Below the pieces are notes generated by a model. The model worked only from the letters and a program-made list of their open reading frames with translations, had not been told where the DNA came from and made no database searches. From positions 2,687,246 through 2,751,245 of the forward strand of contig KK106984.1 of assembly GCA_000611775.1 (NCBI GenBank): a stretch of DNA of 64,000 bases, written 5' to 3'. Every line of letters starts with the position of its first letter. The stretch's first letter is position 1. Below are positions 24,112 through 35,616 of the stretch, in pieces. This DNA is from Umbilicaria muhlenbergii. Its lineage: Eukaryota; Ascomycota; Lecanoromycetes; Umbilicariales; Umbilicariaceae. The translations under genes were made by a program, and so were the position numbers.

Positions 24112-25400
24112 AGCATCAGCAATTTAGCAAGTTAGCTCTGAGTTAATTTTTAACACTTTGAGCGCTCTGAGCTTCTGATCTCATGTCTCAGCTAACAGCT
24201 GCTCTTAGCACCCTTTGAGCGCTTTGAGCTCAACCTTAAATCTTGAGCGGAACATCAAAATTTTGTGATAAAAAAACAGTTATTAAAACAATTGTTTAAA
24301 CAAGTACACACACAGTGTTATAATAACAGTAAAACTTATAATAAGTAAACTTTTGCTAAAATTCACTTTTCTGCAATAAAAAATCATGATTTGTTGAGTC
24401 TGAAAGCACTCTATAAGTGTTGAGTTCTGAATATTTAAAGAACTTCAAGATTTTCATCACTTAAAAATCTACACACTTTAATAACTTTTGCACCTCAACA
24501 GATACGAAGAAACTTTCAATGCACAAGTTATAAAGAACAGTATTCTCTATTAATGTAAAACTAAAAGTTTCTTCATAACTGCTGTTGTTCTTAAGTTATA
24601 TTTAATTCAAGTTTTCAACAGCGAAAAATCTTTCAAAAAAAGTCACATACTTTGAATAACTATTGCGCTTTTATACTTATAATATAACTTTCAGTTTATA
24701 AGGTGTAGAGAATAAGCTGTTTAAGAGTTTTCTGATACAAAGTTTCTTTTTATGTGTTGTTGTTATTGAGTTATTCAAAAAGTCATTAAAAGTCGGTTTA
24801 TTAATGTTGTGATTTTCATCACTGAAAGTTATATCATAAGTATAAAAGCGCAATAGTTATTCAAAGTATGGGACTTTTTTTAAAAGATTTTTCACTATTG
24901 AAAACTTGAATTAAATATAACTTAACAACAACAGCAGTCATGAAGAAACTTTTAATTTAACATTAATAAAAAATACTATTCTTTATAACTTATGCATTGA
25001 AAGTTTCTTCATATCTGTTGAAGTGCAAAAGTTATTAAAGTGTGTAAATTTTCAAGTGATGAAAATCTTGAAGTTCTTTAAATATTCAGAACTCAACACT
25101 TATACAGTGCTTTCAGACTCAACAAATCATGATTTTTGATTGCAGAAAAGTGAATTTTAGCAAAAGTTTACTTATTATAAATTTTACTGTTATTATAACA
25201 CTGTGTGTGTACTTCTTTAAACAATTGTTTTAATAATTGTTTTTTTATCACAAAATTTTGATGTTCTGCTCAAGATTTAAGGTTAAGCTTAAAGCGCTCA
25301 GAGGATGCTAAGAGCAGCTGTTAGCTGAGACATGAGATCAGAAGCTCAGAGCACTCAAAGTGCTAAAAACTAACTCAGAGCTAACTTGCTAAATTGCTGA
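24112..25400 (+). mobile_element. TAX4: foldback TAX element, 1289 bp
   Basis: Both ends are the same TAX end: AGCATCAGCAATTTAGCAAG on the left and its inverted copy ending TAAATTGCTGA on the right. The left half runs forward to about 24780 and the right half (about 24830-25400) is its inverted copy, giving a near-palindrome with arms over 550 bp. TA lies at both edges (24110-24111, 25401-25402). The left flank is Gyp5-b and the right flank is a Gyp3 piece. It therefore probably formed by recombination between two TAX copies in different hosts. Confidence 0.75.
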
Positions 25401-25402
25401 TA

Positions 25403-25565
25403 AACAACAGATAAAGGAAGAATGTTGTTTTAAATGCAATAAACAGAGGCACCTTGCCTTAAATTATTCAAACAAAGACAAAAAGAAAGAGACTTCAACA
25501 TTAAAATGCATGCAATGAATCATATTCAATTCTGATTTTAATTTTGAATTAAATTCAGGAAAAGG
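25403..25565 (+). mobile_element. Detached Gyp3 gag fragment with zinc knuckle (fossil)
   Basis: Encodes CFKCNKQRHLALNYSNKDKK, a CCHC zinc-knuckle remnant. It matches the minus-strand Gyp3-b at about 34205-33965 in order. It is probably part of Gyp3-a displaced by the Gyp5-b and TAX4 rearrangement. It ends at 25565 where Gyp5-c begins. Confidence 0.6.
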
Positions 25566-25727
25566 CGTTCTTCAAATTATTCAGCATGTTCAATATTTCA
25601 TGCATGTTTATGATGACAGAAGAGATGATGATACATTGTAAATTTACCTTTTCTACTCCTCTTTCATTTTTGTTTAATATGACAAAATGTCATAGTAATT
25701 ATTATACTTTTGTTGTACTCATGTATA

Positions 25728-26135
25728 TTCATTATAACTTGCTTCTTGAGCATGTAAGTCACAGACTGTTGATATTTCAGTTATATCATCAACTTCAATA
25801 TTCATTGTATTAATATATTCATCACAGCTTGCTTCTTCTTGAGCATGTAAATCACAGACTGTTGATGTTTCAATTATATCACTGACTTCAGTATTCATTA
25901 TATTAATATATTCATCATGACTTGCTTCTTCTTAAGTATGTAAGTCATGAACTGCTGATGTTTTAATTATATCATCAGCTTCAGTATTCATCATACTGAT
26001 ATATTCATCACGGCTTGCTTTTTCTTAAGCATGTAGATCATGAACTACTGATGTTTCAATTATATCATCAGCTTCAATATTCATCATATTAATATATTCA
26101 TCACAGCTTGCTTCTTGAGCATGTAAATCACAGAA
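25728..26135 (-). repeat. 93-bp tandem array coding for a 31-residue repeat
   Basis: Units at 25728-25817 (90 bp), 25818-25910, 25911-26003 and 26004-26096 (93 bp each), plus a partial unit to about 26135. Unit length is a multiple of three and minus-strand translation keeps one phase, for example EASCDEYINIMNTEVSDIIE. It lies downstream of the RNase H part of Gyp5-c, where gypsy elements usually have a tether before integrase. Confidence 0.8.
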
Positions 26136-26589
26136 ATGATCATCATAATATATGACATCATTCATTTCCTGTTAGCGCTTTCATATATCTGATAGTATAA
26201 AAGTTATATGAGGTTGTATCTTTGATGTCATGATCATCTCTGAGTTTATATTTATATTTATGTTTATCATCTTAAACTCAGTCAAGTTGTTTTTATTCTT
26301 AAGAGGGGTAATTAATCTCTGTCATACTCATCATATCAAACTGTCTTTCAACTGTTCAGTACAATTTATATATTTAAGTTGTTTGATAAATATTTTTATA
26401 TAAGCTGTTATCTCCTCATCTAGGGGTGAGTGAGTAGACATGAGTTAAAGTGCTTCAACAGTGTCAACAGAAAAGTACTATTTTCAATTTAAAGATTAAT
26501 AAAAATGCAGTTTGCATCATTATTCATAATTACAGTGTTTACTGTGTTATTTTTAATTGAGTGCTGTTCAGATTCTGCATACTCAAGCT
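26136..26589. other. Gyp5-c internal stretch, no domain recognised
   Basis: AT-rich sequence between two blocks of the same tandem repeat. I see no conserved motif, terminal repeat or coding signal in it. Confidence 0.4.
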
Positions 26590-27000
26590 TTCTTATTCAG
26601 TCATGACTTGCTTTTTAAGCATATAAGTCATGAACTGCTGATGTTTCAGTTATATCATCAGCTTCAGTATTTATTATATTAATATATTCATCATGATTTG
26701 CTTCTTCTTGAGCAGGTAAGTTTCACATCATTAATGTTTTAATGAGACTGTCATCTTCAATATTTATCATATTAAATAAATGATGCATTACTGATGTTTC
26801 AGTGTTACCTGTCATACTAAATAAGTGATATACTGCTGATGTTTCAGTGATACTTGTTGTACTGAATAGATGATGCACTGCTGATGTTTTAATGATATTA
26901 ATGATTTCATTTCATTACAGCTTGCTTCTTCTTGAGTTAATAAATTTCACATCACTGATGTTCTGATGAGACCACCAGCTTCAGTATTCATTGTATTAAT
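26590..27000 (-). repeat. Diverged second block of the 31-residue repeat family
   Basis: The blocks CTTGCTTCTTCTTGAG, ACTGCTGATGTTTCAGT and CATCAGCTTCAGTATT recur here with irregular spacing and shorter sub-units of about 60 bp (26770-26900). It is older or more rearranged than the array at 25728. Confidence 0.6.
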
Positions 27001-27285
27001 AATATTCATTATAACAGATATAACATTCTCTTGTTGTAACTTTTATCATATTAATTGTCTTGACTGCAGTGTCATTACAGTAAATATGTATAAATTCTTT
27101 TGTACTGACTTATAATTCTTACTTCTCAAGTGAAAGGACTGTCATATTATTTCAGCAGCAGTTGAGGTACTGACAGTTTTCAGCAGTTCATAATTCAGCT
27201 GTTTATATCATATCAGGTCTCAGTATTTAGCAGCTTTTTACTGTAATATGTGATTAATAATTAGTGCAATTGACTGTCAACTTTA

Positions 27286-27492
27286 TGTTATGACATGATC
27301 AATTGACACTGATGAATATTAAATTACTTGATATTAAACTAAATTGAGATTAATGTGTCTTGACACTTTGATATTTATGTTGTGATTGCATTCACAAGAC
27401 TGCTTTCTTCTTTGTACTTTTTTAAGTTCAAATAACTCACCTCTTACAACAGTTTTAAGTCTGCTTATGAAGTGAAATAATTAACTGTAATA
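27286..27492 (+). repeat. Gyp2-a 5' LTR
   Basis: 207 bp, TGTTATGACATGATCAATTG to TTAACTGTAATA. Confidence 0.9.
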
Positions 27493-29700
27493 TTAAAAAA
27501 GTACTCACACTCTTTTCAACCTCTGAAGGTGATAGAATATCAGCTGAGATAAATGCATATGTTAATGAAAAAATTCTTCCTCAACATCATTAAACATCTC
27601 AACTCACAGTTTACTGAGTGATCAGAAGGTTCTTAAAACATTTTAAATTCATTAATTAATTATTAACAATTAATTTTTAAGTTCTGTGAGAAGCAGCTGC
27701 AACAAATGAAAAGTTTTACAACATGTAAACATCCTTAAAGACTTATTTGTAAACACAAACAACTGCAGTAGAGGCAGTTGAAAGAGTAAAGTTCTGAACT
27801 GAATAATCTCAGCATTAAGAGTAAGTGTCTGAAGCATTAAAGAAATCATGATTAAATCACATTAAAAGAGAGAGATTTCTCCTCAATCTGAAAAATTATC
27901 CTTGATTGAAGAACAGTCAGATGATCATGAGAGATTAAAAACAATAAACATCATAAAGGTGAACTCTTGAAGTGAGATGATTTTTAAAAACTTATAATGA
28001 TGAATAACACATGATTTAAAGAACACCTGTCATCTAGTGTTAAAAATGCTAAATCAGAGAGATTCATACAAGGCACAGATACAAAATTTAAAAGAATAAA
28101 ATAATCAGAAAAACTCTCAGATAAAAAAGTTATCAACTGAGAAATAAGAATTGAAACAGGATGTGTTGAAATTAACTTAATAATTTAACAATTCTGAAGC
28201 AGAGTAATCAAGAGAAGACACACTTAAATTAAACATGAGTGATGTAATGAAGAAGCATTCAATAAAGTTTTCAAATTCATTAATTCTGAATGATGATCTT
28301 AAACTCATATTTCAGGTATGAAATGATCAGATGAAGAGCAAGTTATGAATTAATAATGATTGATTTGATCAATCAAATTTAAATGAAGCTGAACACATCA
28401 GAGTGATTTACATCAAGATGTAAATTAACAGCAAGGTCACTGAACATCTTTATTCATGATTAAAGACTCAGTCAGGAAGAGAGATTTATGTTAAAGAAAT
28501 TATTTAATGTTTTAAGAACATCTTTGAGGATCTTGATCATCACTTAAAAGCATGAGAGCAGCTGAAGAAGCTTAAGATGTCATATTTTAAGAATTTCAAC
28601 ATGTTTCAGTCAGAGTTTCTATGATTAATGAATTCAATGAAGATGTCAACAGATCAGTGAAAAGAAGAAGTTCATGACAAATTATATAATTCACTTCAAG
28701 TTCAAATGAAAATTTATGTCATTGATGAGAACATGTCATTTGATGTTTACTGTAAAAAGGCTTAACAGTTCATAAGAGGTCTTGTTAAAGCTGATGAAAG
28801 AATCAAGAAATGAAAGAATCAACAGAAGTTACAGAAAAAACAGTCAGTTTTTAAATTTAAAAAAAAGACAATCATGATGATTATCATCATCACATGAGAA
28901 GCAATTAAGTTAATATTAATTAACATAACTTGTTACATCTGTAATAAGAAAAAACACTTAATGAGAGATTATTCTGATAAGTTAAAAAAGATTAAGGCAA
29001 AGGCTGTAAAGTTTAATCATTCAAATTTGAAAAACAAGTTACTTTAAGTGAAGTCTTTACTTTAAAGTCAACAGAGGGAGCAAAGATAAACAAGATGAAA
29101 ATGTTAAACATTTTAAAAAAATCATCATTAATCTGAGATTATCAACTTGCAGTTAATGACTTAATCATGAAGATAATAACTTTATTAAACACTGATGCTG
29201 CTGAGAAGACTTTCATTCACAAGAAGCACTTTAAATTTGTGAAAAAGCATTTACAATTATACATCAAGACAGCACAGAGATCAGTTCTCTTAACAGAATA
29301 TAATAATTGAAATGCTGAAATAATCTTCAAAGCATTTACAGCAAACTTAATGATTAATGAAAGATGAATTCTTACTCACTTCTTGTTTTGTGACACTGGC
29401 AGGCATGATGTTCTGATCAGGAGAAAATGATTCAAGAAGATTAAAATCTTAATTAATTACTTCAATTAAAAATTGATTTGACCTGAGGAGGCTCAGTATC
29501 AGGCAAACAAGAACTTGATAATGTCAAGATGAAAGATTCAACTACTGAAACTCATATCAGAGCATCAGGAAGATGCTGAATGATGTAATAATCTGTATAA
29601 AGCAGTCACACTGACTTAAATTCTCAAAAAGGTAAAGGACAACAGTCATCAACTTATATCACAGATGTTGAGAAAGTCAGTTTTGCAGTTATAAGCATAA

Positions 29701-29963
29701 TGTCAGAACTATGCAGATTATGAGTTAATGCATGTGTTTTAACAGCTGACATTAAGCTACAGAGAAGAATTTTAATCTAAGAAGTGAAAAAAAGAAAAAA
29801 CATGAAAATTAAAGTCTTTATGTGCATGTTAAACTCACTAATCTAAATCATCATTAACTTATTCAGTCATTCAGTGTTAACTCATTCAGTCATTCAGTTC
29901 AGTACATCATTCAGATCATTCAGATCATTCAGTTCAATTTAACATTCAAGTGTAAACCTGACA
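29701..29963 (-). repeat. Gyp3-b 3' LTR
   Basis: 263 bp. Longer than its partner because of extra CATTCAGT/CATTCAGAT short repeats at 29865-29935. Confidence 0.85.
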
Positions 29964-32900
29964 TTACCCTCTCCTCTGTTTAATGAGCTTCATAAGCTGA
30001 TTGTTTACTTTTCTGCTTTGTTGTTGATGTATTTAGTGACTCAATCAGCTTATTTGAGTACCTTTCATGAAATGCCTCTTTCAGTTCAGGTGAGTGTTTG
30101 AATCTGTCAGTGTTATATCAAGTCTTGTCAGGTGAGTACTTTTTTCATGTCACTCAGTACTGCAGTTTGTTTTTTCATCAATGATTATCATTAATTTGTT
30201 CAACTTCTCATTTCAGTTCAGCCTGTTCAGTTATTACTGATGATGATGATGATTTAATTTGTTCAGGCAAAGGATTATTCACAGTGAGTTATAATAAAAA
30301 GATGTGAAATACAGAGTGTATTTTTATTAACTTAAGTAGTTCAAGTTTATAAGTCTGAGTTGATACTTTCTTCTTGATTCAAAAAGGTTCTTCATTCTTG
30401 TGATTCAGCTTTTTGAACAGATGAGTTGTTTGAATATTTTTTATTAATAATCATATCAGGTCTTCTACTTGATATGTTGAGGTTAATATTTAAGTTCAGT
30501 TTATGAAGTCTTTCTGCTGAAGTTGTGCTGCTGTTATGTTCTCTTGTAACATCATATGTAAAGCTTTCATATGATTTGTTATGAAATCAGCTTTTTCCTT
30601 CAGAATTCATTCTCTTGTCAGCAGCAGAGTGATCAATTATTTAAAGTTAAAACTTATTCAGAGGTGATATCCCTTATTCATAAAAAATAATGAAACATTG
30701 ATGAAGTCAGAATCTGCATTGTTGGCTGTAAACTTAATCATTGATAATCATTTTACTCAGTCATCTTGTTGATAGTTCACAAATACTTTAAGATACTGTT
30801 TAAAATTTATATTCACATTTTCAGACTGCTCATCTGTCTCAGGGTGAAAAGCAGTTGAAGGTTTCAATCTGATTCAGAGTTGTTCACATAAGTACTTTCA
30901 GAGTAATACTACAAATTGTAATCCTCAGTCTGATGTAATTGCCTGTGATAATTCATAAAATCTTTATACATTTTGAAGTAAAAGTTTAATAATGTATTCA
31001 GCTGATGTTTCCTCATTCTTATTTATTAAATAAGAAATATAATATCTCTCCTTGATTAATCTGCAAATGATTATCAGAATTATGTGAAACCCTTCACTTT
31101 CAAGTAATTTGATAATCAAGTCAAGTGAAATATCTTGTCATGAATGACTTGAAATTAAAAGTGATTTCAGAGCTTCTTGATACTGCTCATTCATATTCTT
31201 TGTTCAGCAGCAGATGTGGCAATTTTAAATAAAATGACTTATTGTTCAGTTCATTCAAGGTCAGTAGTAGGATCATGTAAGCAGTTTCAGAGTCTTTTAA
31301 TGTTTTATATGTTTTATCATCAGCTGTTTATGAGCTTCTTAAATTAATTATTGTTGTAATTCATTTTGATTTAAATCATTATCAATGCTTGAGACTCATA
31401 TATGTTTTCAATAAAGCAGTCAGCCTTTATCCTCAGTACAGTCATTAAGAGAGATTTTAATTGAATGTCTTGTTTTAATTTGTAATAAATTTAAAATTTC
31501 CTGACAGAAGTCATCTGCTTTCACATAATAAATAATCAACTCATTTAAAGTCTTATTCAGAACCTGTTCAGCTGATTTATTTAAAGTTAATTCATTCAGG
31601 ATCTGTTCAGCTGATTTATTTAAAGTCTGTTCAGCTGACTTCAAAAGATGAGGAGCTTTTTCCTTTTGTTTAATAATAATACATGAGTTTAAACAGTGAC
31701 TTGATAGCATGACTTGAAATTAATATTGTAATCACTCATCATTCTTATTCCTCTTTAGTTGATCACTTGAGCATTTAATGAGTGTGTTCATCTTTTCATT
31801 TTCCTTGCCTGTTCAATAAGTGATCACAAAGTTGAATTATGAAAGAAATTCAACTCATCTGACTTATCTGTGAGTCAGCTTCTTGATCATTATAAAGTAC
31901 TTCAAGACTTTATAATCTGTTAAAATTTAAATCAGATCCTCTGTTTTTGTTAATTCAGCACATTATTCTTTTAAACTTTAAATGATGATCAACAATTCTT
32001 TGTCATAGATTTCATAATTACATTCAGCTGATATGAGTTTCTTAAAGAAAAATGTCACTGAATGCATTAATTTTTAATCATCTTTCTGAGATAGTACTCC
32101 TGTGAATATCAGATCAGATGAGTCACATTTAAGATAACATGTTCAAGTTCAGTTGAAGTTTTGTAATATTAACATGTTAATCAATCAGTTCTTTAATTCA
32201 TTAAATACTTGAAGACATTATTTAATTTATATATTAAAAAGTATGTCCTTGCCTGTCAGTCTGATTAAAGATTTTATGATTTTAAAATATTCCTTTATGA
32301 ATTATCAATAAAAGTTACAAAAACTTAAGAATGTCTGCAGTTATTTTAAATTAATCAGTATCTCTCAAGTTTTAATGACTGTGATTTTTTCAAGGTTCAC
32401 TCAGATATCATGACATCTTATGATTAATGTTAAGTATTAAGTTTCAATCTTGTGAAATTTATACTTCTTGATTTCAACTTGTAAAGTTGCCTTCTTCAGT
32501 CATTCTAAAACAGTTTAAACATGAGTTCAGTATTCAGACAGAGACTCTGAATAGATCAGAATATCATTCAAATATGTTATATAATAAGTGTTCAATAAAT
32601 TGAATAATACATCATTAATAAAGTGCTAAAAGGTGACTGATTCATTAATGAGTCTGAAAGGCAAGATCTTATATTTGTAAAAATCATGCCTTGTTTAAAA
32701 GGTTGTCAGATCTTCAGAATTAAGATTCATTTATATGTGATGAAATGCCTGTTGTATATTGATCTTGATGAAGTATTTTATCTTTAAAATCTGAGTCAGG
32801 GTTTCCTCAATTAAAGATAATGAATATCAATCTTTCTTCATAATCAAATTCAGCTTTCAGTAATTGATGCACAGTTGTAAAGACCTGTCTTTCTTTCATA

Positions 32901-33990
32901 TGAACAAAATCAATGAGGCTACTGATGACTGACTGACTTTAATGAAACTTTTTTACAAGTTGTCTTTTATGTAGTTCTTCATCACTATCAGTTCTTCATG
33001 TGACATATTGTAAAAGGGTGTGTATTCAAGCTTTTACTCACCTTTTAAAACAATTTTGTGATCATAAAGTTGATGTGAAGAGAGTTCATTTGCAGTCTTT
33101 TTAAAAAAGACATTAATCAGGTCATGATATTCAGAAGGAAGAATCACCTTGATATTTAATTCATTTAACTTCAATTCAGAGTTCAATGCTTCCTCAATTT
33201 GTTGAATAAAGATAACAAAGATCTCATTGCCTTTCTTCATATTTAATGTGAATGATGTTGCATCAATCATTTTGATATTAACTGCATGTGAGGGACTTTT
33301 ATCCTTTGATGTGAAGACTGATTCAGGATCAACTTTTGTGATGAATTTCTTCAAGATTTAATAATGTTTCAGTGATTCAATTCAGTCATTTGATTCAGGT
33401 TTAATTGTTTAATTTATTCATTCATTCAGTGTTTAGTTCTTCAGTTCAGTTCATTTGTTCAGTGTTTAATTGTTTGATTTAGTTCATTCATTCAGTGAAA
33501 AAATCACTACCCGGTTTATAAGGTTGATTAAAATTCAGGTGTGATTCATTTAAAAGAGTTTCAATATAATGTTGAGATCCTTCATGTCTACAATCATCAT
33601 GAGAGTGAGTCACTGAGAATGACTGCAGACCTTCATAATTAAATAAATCACATGTGTAACTCATTTCACTGTCTTTTTCTGAAAATCATGTAAAGTTCAG
33701 AGCTTTGACAATGATACTGCTTTAATTTTAAATCATTCAATCAGAGTCTTTATCAGGTTAACATTAATGAATGCATATTCAATTGACTCAGTATCAAGTA
33801 GAGCCTTGACTTGTAGCTTGATTCTGTTCAGAGTGAGCTTGCAATTCACTTTGAATATTGTTCAGGTAAACAGCATGTCTTTATTAATCATCAACACTGA
33901 TATCACAAGAGGATTATCATTGATTTTTATTATGATTTTAATAAAGGAACACCTTTTCCTGAACTTAATTTAAAATCAAAATCAGAATCA

Positions 33991-34150
33991 GAATTGAATA
34001 TGATTTATTACATGCATTTTAATGTTGAAGTCTCTTTCTTTTTGTTCTTGTTTAAATAATTTAAGGCAAGGAATTGAATATGATTTATTACATGCATTTT
34101 AATGTTGAAGTCTCTTTCTTTTTGTTCTTGTTTAAATAATTTAAGGCAAG
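33991..34150. repeat. Perfect 80-bp direct duplication inside Gyp3-b
   Basis: 33991-34070 and 34071-34150 are identical by eye, both beginning GAATTGAATATGATTTATTA. Gyp3 zinc-knuckle sequence lies within the unit. The 25403-25565 copy of the family has only one unit. Identity in so mutated a background means a late duplication or an assembly artefact. Confidence 0.85.
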
Positions 34151-35374
34151 ATGCTTTTATTCATTATATTATGAATTACATTCTTTCTTCATCTGTTGTT
34201 CTTTGACGGCGTCTGAGTGTGACATTCAGTTCAATGTTCAGGGAACTGACTCAGTGATTGTTCAGATAATTGATTTTAAAATTTTAATAAAACATTCAGT
34301 CCTTGTATGAGTTTAACTTGCAGAGAAAAGTATTTAATTCAGTTTAATGATCTTCTTTGCATCAAGCAGTCATAAAGTCTGATTGATTCACTAACAGCAT
34401 TTAATGAGTTCATAAAGATCTTCAAGTCTGTCATCATTAATGTTTAATTATCATTGAATGATGTTGTTCACCTTGTTCAGAAGTTCTCCTATTCAGTATA
34501 AATTAAAAAACTCATTCAGTTCAGTAATATATTATTAAAAATCAGCTCAAAAGAATAAGAAGTCTTTGAATTCTTAATAAAGTTTATAAAATTTGTCAAT
34601 GATGATACATTTTCAGTCTGAGTCTCTGTAGATTCAGGTTAAATGTTTTAGCAGTTCAGTAATGTTTAAATAAATTATTCAAGATGCTGAATTCATTTAA
34701 AGCTTTATGTGCTTAACAGAGTCATCCTCAACTTTTGTTTTCATGTATGTTATTTTCATCTGTTCAGTGAAATATTATTCATTCATTGTTAAAAAGTAGT
34801 TTCTGATCTTCATTACTCATTCATCATATTTTGAATGATCATCTGAGAACATTAATGAATCAGGGAGCTTTGATAATCTGAATGATTTTTCAACTGTGAG
34901 TTAAGAGAAATAAAGTCAGGAAGTGCTCATGACTGTGATTTTTTATTTAAGATATATTATCACATCAGTTTATTTAATAACTTTTTTCTTCAGTTTCTTG
35001 TTCTTATTCTTCATTCTTTCATGATTCACTTATAGTTCTTCATATATCTTTATAATAATATCAATTTTATTCAAGAACTGCTCATAATCAGTAATTAATT
35101 ATTAAAAAATAATCATTGCTTTAAAAGAATGTTCTTGTAAAAGATTAATCAAGATCTCTGCAGTCAAAGCTGTCAGAATCTGATTGATCAGGTTTTTATT
35201 CAAGATAAGTTGTTCATTATTTACAGAAGTCAACAAAGACTCTTTAATTCATGAGTAAATTATATTATCAGTTTCTCTGATCATCATGATTAATTTTTGA
35301 TTCTGGTTCTGATTTTGATTCTGAATTCATTCAGGATGCCTTGCAGCAGGAGATAAAAAAAGAGATTAAAATAA

Positions 35375-35616
35375 TATTAAAATTATGCAAATTATGAATT
35401 AATGCATGTGTTTTAACAGTTGACATTAAGCTACAAAGAAGAATTCTAGTCTAAGAAGTGAAAAAAAAAGCATGAAAATTAAAGCTTTTGTGTGTGCATT
35501 AAACTCATTAATCTAAATCACTGTTAACTCATTCAGTTGTTCAGTGTTAACTCATTCAGTTATTCAGATCATTTAAATTGTTCAGTTTAGTTTAATGTTC
35601 AAGTGTAAACCTGACA
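35375..35616 (-). repeat. Gyp3-b 5' LTR
   Basis: 242 bp, ending AAGTGTAAACCTGACA on the plus strand. Collinear with 29701-29963 and with the Gyp3-a LTR. Confidence 0.85.

Larger units (their letters stand above)
29701..35616 (-). mobile_element. Gyp3-b: chromodomain gypsy element nested in Gyp2-a (fossil)
   Basis: A minus-strand element with LTRs 29701-29963 and 35375-35616 and a perfect target duplication CATAA (29696-29700, 35617-35621). Gyp2-b at about 55460 shows the uninterrupted site. Order: gag (35374-34000, zinc knuckle about 34200-34050), the protease-RT linker open stretch 33354-33034 with LPSEYHDLINVFFKKTANEL, RT with YLNDILIY at about 32565-32600, integrase (about 31300-30600) and a chromodomain-like block with LQY near 30090-30190. 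A polypurine tract (GAGGAGAGGGTAA) abuts the 3' LTR. Many breaks. Confidence 0.9.
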
